Below, piece after piece: positions 35,201 to 44,610 of a DNA stretch of 64,000 nt; within the stretch, counting starts at the first letter, position 1; the number at the start of each line of letters is the position of its first letter. Source of the stretch: Manduca sexta. Lineage: Eukaryota; Arthropoda; Insecta; Lepidoptera; Sphingidae. Location: assembly GCF_014839805.1 (NCBI RefSeq), contig NC_051141.1, positions 9,928,777 to 9,992,776 on the forward strand, read 5' to 3'. A model generated the notes under the pieces. That model saw nothing but the letters and a program-made list of their open reading frames with translations. It did not search any database and had not been told where the DNA came from. A program made the position numbers and the translations under genes.

Positions 35201-36429
35201 AATGAAACGCTTCTTACGCTCAATTCCCCTCTGCCTAACATGCAATAATAATATTATATTCGAGGAAATTATTCACTAACAGCGTCGCTAACGTACGCTC
35301 AACCGTGCCTTACTGTTTTTCTCGATTCTCACCACCGCGCCGCCGCTTCTCGCGCCCGCTTTTCGTAGTCGATCTGTACCTGAACACACCAATACCTATA
35401 GGCTATCTTTGATATGCTTTTAACGTTTAAGAACATGATAAAACAGGTAACAATTTTTATTTTCAGAGTATATAAGTCCGGAAATCACTTCAAAATGGCC
35501 TAATGTTAAAGATGATCTCAAAAAGTTGACTTATCTACTGAAAAGAATATCTCAACAAAGATTAGATAAAACCGAATACGAATGGATAAAAGCCGTGTTA
35601 CTGTATCGAACAGGTAAATTAAATTTATCATTTAAAACAGAAATTATTATATATGAACAGTAATTTTAACCTAAGAGGGATTGTATGTTTTTTATTTTTT
35701 TTACCGGATGAAAAAGCCTACAACACTTAGGAGAAATGTAGCTTCCCATTGGTGATATTTGTTTTAAATCGGTTTCAAAGTTGTTCCTGAAATAAGCGCG
35801 ATCAAACAATCTCTTAAGCTTAATATATTAGTATAGATAGATAAGGTCCACAAGACTGGTTACAAACACATGACGTTCATATAAGTAATTCAAATTCTGG
35901 TTTATAATACTTAGACACATACATAGGATTTTAAATATATTGATCTTAGCAAAAGCAGGCGAAGCCAAAAAAAATATCTTAGCGTGGTCTACTGATTTTA
36001 CTTACAGACTACAGGGTAAAGCTGATATTCTGTGGTGTCAGGTTTGATTTCCCAAGTTGGATAATGTGTTATGCTCAGTATCAACCCGCAATACAATCGC
36101 AGCTATGATAGATTTAAGATCGTTAAGTCATATGTCTTCTAGGCTTGAGCATGGCTAACATCATAATAATTTTGAAAATTCTAATTACAGAAACTACTGA
36201 AAGTCCATTATCTTTGAACATAGAAATGTTACAAGAACAAATACTAATTTTATTGCAAAAACATTGCGCAATGAAAGATGTGATAAGATTTGGACGGATC
36301 ATGCTGCTCCTGCCCAGCATATGCTGCTTTACAAGTTGTAATGTACTTGAAAGGATTTTATTCCCGACTTCTAGCATCGACGAAATAAACACAACTTTAT
36401 CACGCCTCCTGCTGTATACTTCAATGTGA
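26232..36429 (+). CDS. NR2E-type nuclear receptor (PNR/tailless-like), complete, 7 coding exons
   Basis: Ligand-type transcription factor acting in the nucleus. Exons by GT-AG borders and phase: 26232-26356, 27629-27744, 31260-31709, 31838-32005, 34448-34861, 35467-35613, 36191-36429. They join to 552 codons plus stop. Residues 12-72 are the DNA-binding domain, with zinc cysteines C12, C15, C29, C32 and C48, C54, C64, C67. The P-box region reads [20 protein letters not shown] follows, a motif shared with tailless and related NR2E receptors. A long Ser/Pro/Phe-rich hinge leads to the ligand-binding domain, whose signature [19 protein letters not shown] is at about 402-420. The C-terminus ([20 protein letters not shown]) has no classical activation helix, as in tailless. 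The start has no in-frame upstream ATG close by. An alternative acceptor at 34516 keeps phase and shortens the protein by 23 residues. NR2E6 or HR83 are the likeliest orthologues; the exact one is unresolved. Confidence 0.92.
26551..27438 (-). mobile_element. Helitron-like element with about four 123-bp monomers, in receptor intron 1
   Basis: Inverse orientation relative to the copy at 22671. The hairpin and CTAG end lie at 26553-26580; the array spans about 26880-27385; a CAAA run and CTCTTCAGCTTTATATAATAGTAT mark the 5' end. No target duplication is evident. The plus-strand 74-codon frame in the array simply reads two monomers. Confidence 0.75.
28575..28614 (+). mobile_element. SINE fragment, left part of a split copy
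   Basis: TTATCAGTATCGGCCCGAAG and the following TCTGGAAT…TGCC match the body of the SINE at 22480-22515. The rest of the SINE resumes at about 29717, so the LINE between them inserted into it. Confidence 0.65.
28615..29716 (+). pseudogene. 5'-truncated CR1/Jockey-type LINE, reverse transcriptase C-terminus and 3' UTR
   Basis: A frame running to a stop at 29055-29057 encodes the end of a non-LTR retrotransposon protein. [19 protein letters not shown] and [18 protein letters not shown] are the conserved post-catalytic region of CR1/Jockey-type ORF2. The catalytic part is missing because the copy is truncated at its 5' side, the usual product of incomplete reverse transcription. A 0.65-kb T-rich 3' UTR ends in AATAAAGTTAGG and a TTA repeat (29694-29716). 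It lies in receptor intron 2 on the same strand and splits an older SINE. Confidence 0.85.
29694..29716 (+). repeat. TTA microsatellite at LINE 3' end
   Basis: About seven TTA units terminate the LINE and probably served as its 3' tail. Confidence 0.85.
29717..29812 (+). mobile_element. SINE fragment, right part of the split copy
   Basis: ATATAGCGATACGATCGCCC and ATGCGTCTCTGCCTACCCCT match the 3' half of the SINE at 22515-22610. Confidence 0.65.
29819..29860. repeat. Perfect 19-bp inverted repeat, 4-nt spacer
   Basis: GAGTTTTAAACGTCCTTGT and its exact reverse complement flank AATA. Pairing continues imperfectly into the GTGAG/CTCAC flanks. Confidence 0.93.
29875..29920. repeat. 21-bp inverted repeat, 4-nt spacer
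   Basis: The left arm begins CGCTACGGAGAAACCTTGG; the right arm ends TTTCTCCGTAGCG. There is one mismatch, and the spacer is AACA. It lies 14 nt after the previous hairpin but has unrelated sequence. Confidence 0.93.
30748..30804. repeat. Short tandem duplication in receptor intron 2
   Basis: AGTTAAAGTTAGGTGCAATT occurs twice, 2-3 nt apart. Confidence 0.7.
30883..31026. mobile_element. 144-bp hAT-type MITE in receptor intron 2
   Basis: The ends CAGTGGCGAAA and TTTTCGCCACTG are inverted repeats. The flanking 8-mers ATGTATCC and ATGTGTCC differ at one base, fitting a hAT target duplication. Its right part (GGGAAGCCGGCAG…GGTTATATGGAC) matches the right end of the element at 32308-33497. Confidence 0.8.
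32359..33383. mobile_element. Tc1/mariner-like element with about 285-bp terminal inverted repeats
   Basis: CAGGTTTACAGGTTAAGTCG at the left is mirrored at the right (19 of 20 bases), with TA immediately outside both ends, the Tc1/mariner target duplication. The inverted arms run for about 285 bp each (to about 32641 and from about 33099) at roughly 90 percent identity with some indels. The ORFs at 32477-32776 and 33066-33266 share protein sequence because they lie in the two arms. A short transposase remnant occupies the core. Confidence 0.8.
32939..33086 (+). pseudogene. Transposase fragment (Tc-type helix-turn-helix region)
   Basis: One frame of about 49 codons reads [18 protein letters not shown], then after a few residues [11 protein letters not shown]. 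This matches the pattern I know from insect Tc-like transposases: a DNA-binding helix-turn-helix followed by a YPYH motif. It lies between the long inverted arms, so it is best read as what is left of the element's own transposase after internal deletion. No catalytic DDE region remains. Confidence 0.65.
34207..34300 (+). repeat. Dispersed repeat, copy 2
   Basis: Same blocks as at 8571 (TTGTCATACTAAAATTTTGC, GCTCAT, GTGAAATAGCA), here in receptor intron 4. Confidence 0.5.
35700..35844 (-). mobile_element. Helitron-like 5'-end fragment in receptor intron 6
   Basis: CTTAAGCTTAATATATTAGTATAG and GTTCCTGAAATAAGCGCG resemble the 5' end and first monomer of the 22671 family, in inverse orientation. 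The 3' hairpin is missing. Confidence 0.5.
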
Positions 36430-38592
36430 AGAAAGAAGGTACACCTGCCATATGCTAGGTAAAATCTAGTTCTATAATAAAATTTCACTTATCACACCCA
36501 ATGCATATTTTTATAATGTCTAAGGCATAGGTGCTAATTAGGTTATGAAATGCATATGCAAAATAATTAAATCTACAGAACAATAGCTAATAGTCCATGT
36601 TTATTATTTCAAAGAGACCATAAGAATCTCGCTGAAAGACCGTTCATCAGCGACCAAGGGTCTATATAATAGATTTTGCAATATTGACAGCTTCTGGTAT
36701 GGGTATAGTAAATTAAACCCAACGACTGCTAAGTAGGCGAACGCACATTACCAATTTTGCTATTCATTATAACCTCACTACTATAGAACGGCATCCTATC
36801 GACGCGGCGGAGCTGCACTGCCAGGAGTCAAGGCCTATCGAAACCAGCCAGCTTCGAGACAGTTAACTTTCTAAGCGTTGCAAGCTATGAAGAAATTCGT
36901 TGTCTCCACGTCCAATACATGAAGACGTTTTGAAGATATGAAAAGAATTATAGACCTGTGGAACTTTTGTCTGAACACTGGGTCTTCCCGCTTACTGCAA
37001 GATAACTTCGACCAATAGGACCAGTACATTATGGAATAATTACCTGTGTATTAGTGTGATGTAGTATTAGTATACTGTACCGACTAAATTAGTACACTAT
37101 CTGCTCTGGTACTGACCAAAGCAACAAATTAGTCATTTAGCTCTACAAAGTCCCACACGATTGGTATAGCGCGTTTTGGCTTGTGTGTTAATTTATATTA
37201 ACATTAATCAGAGGCCAAAAACTGGTTGTCAACTCTAATGATTGATGAAGACACCGTGCTCATGTAAGATGTTTCACTAATATTTTATTGGTACATAATA
37301 TTATGAAAATTTAAGTCCTACCCATCGATTTACCATAATATCAGTAATTGGTTTTCATTGTATAAATAAGTAACTACATACGTACCTGCAAAGTCAACAA
37401 AGCGAAGATCGGTAATAACTTAATACTATTCAGAAAATATATTATTATGTAGATAAACTGTTAAATAAAAGAAGAGAACTAGCTAATGATTCAAAATATT
37501 GGGTAAGTACCTATGCATAGAGCAGGAAATAAAGAGAAGAGGGCATAGAATATGTTCCCTATGACTTCGGCATGACTACGTAAAATAAAAGGTATTATAG
37601 AAAAATCTTTTTAAGATTGACACGTGAAACATATTGCTGTCAATAGCTTTTGTTATCTACATGTATTTGGGGTGAAAAGAAATTTTCTAGGACGAAATGT
37701 ATAGAATAACCAGTAAACACGCGAAGATGAAGTGCACGCCTAGCTTTATTAAAAAATATTTTTCTAATTTTGTCCTTCAACGTACTTTTATTCTAGTCAT
37801 ATTATTATATTAGATATTTACCTAAGTACTTACTATGTCCACACGAAACAATGTTATTTATTATTAGTTACATCAATAAGTTTCTAATGAATACAAATGA
37901 TACATACTGAAACGGAATTAATTTTAATTCTATTTTCTCCAATTTATGTGACTGCGTTTGACTGTGCTTCACCGTACCTAAATTAACTCTTGGATGTCAG
38001 TTCTTCAAGGAACGCCGACGTGATCAAACCCATACATTTCTTATATAGGTACCTAGACAACACTCAGTATGGCACGTATGACGTGACTCACGCTTCCCTA
38101 TTCGGGCAACAAAAAGTTTTATGTTTAGATTTGGGATCAAGTACAACTTAATCGGCGAGGATTTAATTTGAGCCAGATATGGCCATAAGCTCGCCCCTTT
38201 ATTAGATAGTTATATCGTACAGGTAAGTTCCGCAAAGTAGGTACGAGTGTACTATTCTAGTGGTGCTTCTCCATCCCCTTTAGGTCATAGAGTCTAGGGT
38301 ATACAGCGTGGGAGGAGAGTGTTTTTCTTGCGGTGAAACTAAATATAAATATTCTACCAAAGTAATATTTTTCCTTTATTTAAAATCCGCTGATCTGAAT
38401 TTGACACTCATTTATATACTTACATTGGTGCACCTAGCTACCTTGAATCCTAAGATAAATAGGAATGCAAATTACATTATCACAAAATATTGTTCTGCTC
38501 TTGCAGCTTGCTCAAACTTTTGATTGTGCTCCATGTCCATTGCGCCATCGCGGCTTGAAATAGTCAAAACATTTTCTTTTACCATATTTATT
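36430..38592. other. Intergenic between the receptor and the membrane protein gene
   Basis: No gene is supported. A segment at about 36905-36950 (CCACGTCCAATACATGAAGACG) resembles part of the long arm of the Tc1/mariner-like element. 38165-38290 looks like a worn SINE 3' part (CCAGATATGGCCATAAGCTCGCCCC). Confidence 0.4.
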
Positions 38593-39106
38593 TTAGGCCA
38601 ATATTATAACTATTGTATGGATATTCAATCTTAATCCATTTACAACGGGAAATACACATAAATATAACATCAACCAATACAAAATATCATATAACACCAA
38701 TACTATTCCGGCGATTATCATTCCTTTTGTTGCAGCTAATGCGCTAACAAACAATGCAATCGTGAAATCAATAAGTAAATATAACACGCCGCACCATAAG
38801 TATACCAAAATTAGCACCTCATTGTAAGTAATAGCAGCCACAAGGAGTATAACGTGTGCTAAGCATAGTAATATTCCTAATACAGCGTAAACGTGAACTA
38901 CAATCTCGGCCACAATATGCGGAATTCCAAGCCACTCCAGTACTAAAATTCCATAGTGAAGTAACAGTATCAACATAATACTAGGCACGCATCCTATGAT
39001 TGATATAATAATAGTGCCCATCTTGAGCGATATGCAAAAACAACATCTTTTCGACAACGGGCTGTAGTAATTTAATACACTCTGTCCCATAGTTCTACCA
39101 GAAGCT
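38593..39106 (-). CDS. Small multi-pass membrane protein, last exon (function unknown)
   Basis: An uninterrupted 165-codon frame from ATG at 39088-39090 to TAA at 38593-38595. A good acceptor (TTATTCCTTTCAG) ends just before 39106 and the frame stays open through it, so an upstream exon may exist and the ATG may be internal. The protein has a Cys-rich start (RCCFCISLKMGT) and about four hydrophobic helices (roughly residues 22-45, 58-85, 90-118 and 122-160), with few charged residues. The CCFC-plus-four-helix layout resembles small insect membrane proteins of the DUF4728/LAPTM-like kind, but I cannot prove membership. An AATAAA on the minus strand lies within 10 nt of the stop. It does not overlap any repeat seen here. 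Confidence 0.65.
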
Positions 39107-40623
39107 TCTGAAAGGAATAATGAAAATGAAATCTACAAATAAATATGTATGACAATATGATAGATTAAAAAAATTACTTGAAATCTCGGGTTCGATCCTC
39201 GGGTCCACTAAAGTTAATTCGGCTTTTTCTCCACAGTACGAGCACGGAGCATTAATCTCGGTGATCTGAGACCTAACATATTATCAGTTAAGGCTCACAC
39301 GCCTGGCGCATTATCATAAAAAAAATTTACAAAGGTACGAGAGCATAGAGTTATAATGAGCGCCCGGCACTCGGCATTAAGTTCTCGAAACAATTTTTAT
39401 CACACTGCTTCGCGCAGCCGTAGCGCACACGACTATTATGTTCATAGAACATAATATATTTAATCTAAGTAGGTATATTCATTATACCTGTGTCGTGTGT
39501 TGTGGTAGCTGCAGTGGCGTAGCGCTCATTTTCAAACGCCTAGGCCTGGAATGGCGTTTGAGTTCGCTATTCACGTGAGTGCGGGAAAATATGCCTGGCG
39601 ACTGGCATGTAACGTGTCGCGCCGTTGAATTATAATCATTCATTATGTGAGAGTCATTCAAAGTAAGCTGTGAAGCTTATATTATAAATCACACCCCAAA
39701 ATTAATGAATGAATGAATTATGAAATATCTATACCTACCTAGCTAAACAAGATTCATTTACGATTTTTCGTCAAACAGTGTAGCTACCTTCTCTGTAGTA
39801 ACGTAATAAGAATTAAGTTTAAAAATGCTTAGGATACATCTATAACACGCTACGATAAAAATTATACTCACAGGTTAAATAATATTATGGCAGTAAATAG
39901 GTATATGTTACGTCGATTATCAACAAATCTACTTCTTGCCTATTTCAATGTCCATATTTCAAAGAGAATTATAATATACCATATTTATTACAAGTCTGCT
40001 AAGAAAAGAGAATTATAATATATATGGAAACTGCTAAGTAGGCAATTGTTGACACAAATATTTCTGTCAATTATAATAAACAGTAAGTGGGAAAAATCCC
40101 TCAGAACAAAAACAAGCATAGAAGGAATCTAAATTACCCTCATATACTTATCCTATTTTTTCAAATAGGCCATAACCGTTGAAAAGAACGAGACAAATAT
40201 TATGTTGCTAAGGTCGGCTTGCGTACACTTTACAATCTTCAAATGGTTATCTTTGGTCCTCTTTACGATGCCGAATTAAAAAGCAAATAAAATGTCAAAT
40301 GTTCCAACTTGCCAACCTCAAAACAATGTCAGAAACGCGCCCACACAATTTAGATACGTTATACAGTCATAGATAATATTAGACCCATAAAAATTTACCG
40401 TAACTTTTCCTACTTTCAACTTTGACATTGGCAAAATCATCGTCTGCCAACGATGGAGCCACAATTAAAAAATTGATTTGAATTGAATTGAATTGATACG
40501 TTATACTTCAGCGCGTGCTTTTCAAAATTGGCTAAATGTTGTGTAATATTTTTGTTGTTAATTTAATAAATACATAGTACTGTTTAAGTATAATATAGCC
40601 CTACGAACAAGCAATGGCTTACG
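39107..40623. other. Intergenic or upstream intron, unrecognised
   Basis: No exon could be placed upstream of the membrane-protein frame. GGGTTCGATCCTCGGGTCC at about 39188 resembles a tRNA-type box B and may be SINE-derived. A hAT-like CAGTGGCGTAGCG lies near 39511 without a visible partner end. Confidence 0.35.
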
Positions 40624-40627
40624 TTAA

Positions 40628-40826
40628 GGTGGTAGCTCAAGGTCCATTTTCATACATTTTGTTTCGGCTTTAATCTGGGTAACTAAACAAGTATTGGCAA
40701 GTAAAGAATTTAAATTCACGTCTAGTTAGTGATTAGTTCTCGCAGTTGAAAGAAAAATGTAAAAATAATTAATAATCATGTATATTTCGGCCTTTAAAAT
40801 TTCGTCATATTAAATTTTTTACCACC
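40628..40826. mobile_element. 199-bp MITE with TTAA target duplication
   Basis: TTAA-GGTGGTA at the left and TACCACC-TTAA at the right give a TTAA target site and inverted ends, as in piggyBac-type MITEs. It has no coding capacity. Confidence 0.7.
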
Positions 40827-41270
40827 TTAATGTGGAGTGTAAATCTCATTCTCCTCGTAAAGAAAATGAAACTGAAATCATCAGCTTCCACCGGCGAGTA
40901 AACAAAAAACCTAATATATTTGCTTAAACCCTGTACATAAGTGAAAAAAGTGTTATTAATTATACTTTATTATGCTGTAGTCATATTATAATCTGCTGTT
41001 GCCCATTCGATACAGTCGTTTAGTTTATTTACAAGTAAGTATTTATCATTTTTACCAATTTACGTAGTCGTGTTCAATAGTGTTGTGCTGCATATTCTAT
41101 CCATAACATAGATGTTAGTATATTGTACTTTACTAATTTGCATAAATTGCCTTTTACTTTCAATATACGGTGGTGTACTGGTAAAAGCTACTTGGAAACC
41201 GTGCGCGAAAGCTAGGGTCGATTTTCATAGTGTGTTTCATACAATGTGTTTCATTGCAAATTTCCCACAG

Positions 41271-41386
41271 ATGATGCTATGAGGCAAAAATGGTTCGATG
41301 CCATAGCTCGTCCCAATTGGCATTGGAAAAAACAGCACCGTGTTTGCTCTAAGCATTTCGACAAAGTTTTATTAACATTGAAATAA
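41271..41386 (+). pseudogene. THAP-type zinc finger, C-terminal half only
   Basis: After an acceptor-like TTTCCCACAG the frame reads DAMRQKWFDAI, then a few residues later HRVCSKHF, and stops at 41384-41386. This is the second half of a THAP domain (conserved Trp and the C-x2-H zinc ligands), a DNA-binding module found in P-element transposases and many host proteins. The N-terminal C-x-C pair is not visible upstream within 300 bp, and a stop follows soon after. It could be the second exon of a gene whose first exon lies farther away, or a transposon relic. Confidence 0.6.
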
Positions 41387-41519
41387 GTTATCAAACATAT
41401 GTGACATGAATGATACCGCTGTGTTTTAATTTTACTGTCCCATTTTAGTAGCTTCTGTCAAACCACACCTCTTGGGTATCTTTTAATCCCTAAGAAAGTC
41501 AGAAAAGAACTGGCTTTCT

Positions 41520-41945
41520 CCTAGACGAAATTCCGGGAATTTTCAGTTGACCCCCGGGATGGACGGCAGTGTGGCGTTGACCTCATGCTGCCGTTGACGC
41601 TGAGAGCGTCCTTCGGTGCGCGGGGGCATAGGAGCCCCCCCCCCCCCACATTTAGGAGACGGGCCGCAAGACGGCACCGCGCAGGGGCGGCCGCGGACGA
41701 ACACTCGGACCTGCTGTCTCGGGGAAGCCCGCAGTCGTCCCTTATGCGCCGAAGAGGGTCAACGCGGAGTTTTAGTTGGTAGGCCGTTGCGTTGGGACTT
41801 AGGTTAGGTTCATTGGTTAGGGACTCGGCCCGACCGCCGTCCGAGGGTTCCGGGCCGCTTCAATCGTCGGGTCGTAAGGCAACGGTTACCCCAACATAAC
41901 CGCTCAGTCGCCCCCCGCGAAGACTGGGCGGTAGTAATAAGGGAA
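41520..41945 (+). repeat. GC-rich dispersed repeat
   Basis: A sharply GC-rich block. From about 41815 it shares ACTCGGCCCG, GGGTCGTAAGG, CCCCAACATA and the GACTGGGCGGTAGT region with the inverted copy at 25021-25160. The two short open frames in it have no recognisable domain. Confidence 0.6.
41640..41653. repeat. Poly-C run
   Basis: About 14 consecutive C residues, exceptional in this AT-rich window and a likely place for consensus error. Confidence 0.8.
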
Positions 41946-42164
41946 TTTCTCCGCGAAAACTTTTTGGTACTTGAATACCAAATCAGGGTTTTGATATCTT
42001 AAATACATAATACATACATTTATCTGTCATTGTAAAATATCATTAATAACAAATTATCGAAAGTTTTAGAAATGTCGACATATTCGATACGATGTCGATA
42101 CTTTTAATATAAACTAATGCCATCTAACGTGCAAAATATGAAGCATTATTTAATTTATTTTAAA

Positions 42165-42245
42165 TAAGTATTTTGCTATTTCACGGTAGACTAAGTAACC
42201 ATCGCAATTGCGCAAAAATGTTGTGTCAATCTAATCAATGTCCGT
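42165..42245 (-). repeat. Dispersed repeat, copy 3
   Basis: Inverse orientation of the family at 8571 and 34207: TTGCTATTTCACGGTAGACT followed by an ATGTTGTGTCAAT-like block. Confidence 0.45.
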
Positions 42246-42270
42246 TTTATATTACTTATAATCCTAGAAT

Positions 42271-43762
42271 ACTATTATATAAAGCTGAAGAGTTTGTTTG
42301 TTTGTTTGTTTGTTTGTTTGTTTGAACGCGCTAATCTCAGGAACTACCGGTCCAAACCGAAAAATTCTTTTTACGTTGGATAGCCCTTTGTTCGTGGAGT
42401 GCTATAGGCTATATGTCATCACGCTATACCCAATAGGAGCGGGGCAGTAATGGCTAATCTCAGGAACTACCGGTCCAAACCGAAAAATTCTTTTTACGTT
42501 GGATAGCCCTTTGTTCGTGGAGTGCTATAGGCTATATATCATCACGCTATACCCAATAGGAGCGGGGCAGTAATGGCTAATCTCAGGAACTACTGGTCCA
42601 AACTGAAAAAATCTTTTTGCGTTGGATAGCCCTTTATTCGTGGAGTGCTATAGGCTTTATATCATCACGCTATACCCAATAGGAGCGGGGCAGTAATGGC
42701 TAATCTCAGGAACTACCGGTCCAAACTGAAAAATTCTTTTGCGTTGGATAGCCCTTTATTCGTGGAGTGCTATAGGCTATATATCATCACGCTATACCCA
42801 ATAGGAGCGGGGCAGTAATGGCTAATCTCAGGAACTACCGGTCCAAACTGAAAAATTCTTTTTGCGTTGGATAGCCCTTTATTCGTGGAGTGCTATGGGC
42901 TATATATCATCACGCTATACCCAATAGGAGCGGGGCAGTAATGGCTAATCTCAGGAACTACCGGTCCAAACTGAAAAATTCTTTTTGCGTTGGATAGCCC
43001 TTTGTTCGAGGAGAGCTATAGGCTATATATCATCACGCTATATTCAATAGGAGCGGAGCAGTAATGGCTAATCTCAGGAACTACCGATTCGAACTGAAAA
43101 AATATTTTTTGTTGAATAGTCCTTTGTTTGTGGAGTGCTCAAAGTTATATATCATCACGCTATGACCAATAGGAGCGGAGCAGTAATGGCTAATCTCAGG
43201 AACTACCGGTTCAAACTGAAAAATCGTTTTGTGTTGGATAGCCCTTTATTTGTGGATCGCTATAAGCTATATATCATCACGCTATGACAAATAGGAGCGG
43301 AGCAGTAATGGCTAATCTCAGGAACTACCGGTTTGAACTGAAAAAATCTTTTTGTGTTGGATAGCCCTTTGTTCCTGGAGTGCTATAGGCTATATATCAT
43401 CATGCTATGACCAATAGGAGCGGAGCAGTAATGAAACATGTTGCAAAAACGGGGAAAATTATGAGTTTTGAGAGCTTCCGTTGCCTGCGCTGCGTAAACG
43501 GTTAAAGTTATGCAACAATGATGTATGACGGGATTGTTTCACTTAAAAAGTTCTAAATAATATAACAAAAGTCCCCCGCTGCATCTGTCTGCCTTAACGT
43601 GTTAAACTCAAAAACTACCTAACGTATTAAGATGAAATTTGGTATGGAGACAGTTTGAGACCCTGGGAAGAACATAGGCTCCCGGGAAACTACTATTTTT
43701 ATAACGGAAAACTTTAGCCTGAAAAACTTTATAACGCGGGCGGAGCCGCGAGCAAAAGCTAG
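42271..43762 (+). mobile_element. Helitron-like element with nine 123-bp monomers, flanked by 19-bp direct repeats
   Basis: Same family as 22671, with ACTATTATATAAAGCTGAAG, a TTTG run and the 3' GCGGGCGGAGCCGCGAGCAA hairpin followed by AAGCTAG. Nine tandem monomers start at 42331, 42454, 42577, 42700, 42822, 42945, 43068, 43190 and 43312. Unlike the other copies it is flanked by TTACTTATAATCCTAGAAT on both sides (42252-42270 and 43763-43781). Confidence 0.8.
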
Positions 43763-43781
43763 TTACTTATAATCCTAGAAT

Positions 43782-44610
43782 TATTTGCAAATGATTGACG
43801 TGACGAGCATACCGTTCACCTTATGGCTTACCGTACCGACACGATCGCCACGATTACCCATACATAGTAGCAACTAGCAACACCTTTACAAAGTACTTAC
43901 TACTTACTTCGTAGTGCGCAAGGAACTTATATAAGTTACTACCGTAGTGCGTAACTCTTCACTGCGTTCGCCACTCTGAGACATGATATCAATTGAATGT
44001 AATTGTTCATTAGATGAAAAATATTATGATAAGTAAAAATTACATTTTTCTAACACAACGCGCTTGTATGCATGTTTGATAAATTACTTACATAAAGTTG
44101 TGACATCTCATGTAAAAACCAAGCCCAAAACCAAGTAACAATATTTAAAGTGATCCTATCAATATTAGACATCTTATTTCTATAATAATTAGCAATTACA
44201 TAGCAAGTGGCAACATATCCTATGAGAAAACTTTTCAATGAAAGAAAATATCAACTCAAAAAGCTACTACAATCCAAAAAATAATTAAACTTTACACACA
44301 AGCAATATAATCCGCACTTATACTTATACTTAGCAAACAAAACTCTTAAGAGAATTCAAAGATCGGTTTCTACGTTCGCTATGATAATCCACAATAGGTA
44401 AGCACTCGTATGGCGGGAGAACTTAATACCTGAAAGATAGACAAACCATAATAGAATAAGGTAGTGGTTACAATAACACTTTACAATAAATGATGAGTAG
44501 AACGAACCGTAGAAGTAAAATGAAAATTATTAAGTTTCGAAAAAATTTAATATTAATAAAAAGTATGTACATAAGTACCTACTTAATTTAATTTTAGTTT
44601 CAGTCTGAAA
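43782..44610. other. Intergenic, no supported gene
   Basis: A minus-strand hydrophobic frame (44094-44238) is followed by a GTAAGT donor, but no partner exon is visible, so it is not called. Confidence 0.35.

Noticed and set aside
42331..43433. Regular tandem array that at first looks like a CRISPR or minisatellite
   Set aside because: The period is about 123 bp with no repeat/spacer alternation, and it lies inside an element with transposon ends. The host is an insect.
44050..44238. Minus-strand hydrophobic frame followed by a GTAAGT donor
   Set aside because: A single possible donor with no partner exon or family; considered as an upstream exon of the 38593 gene but not demonstrable.
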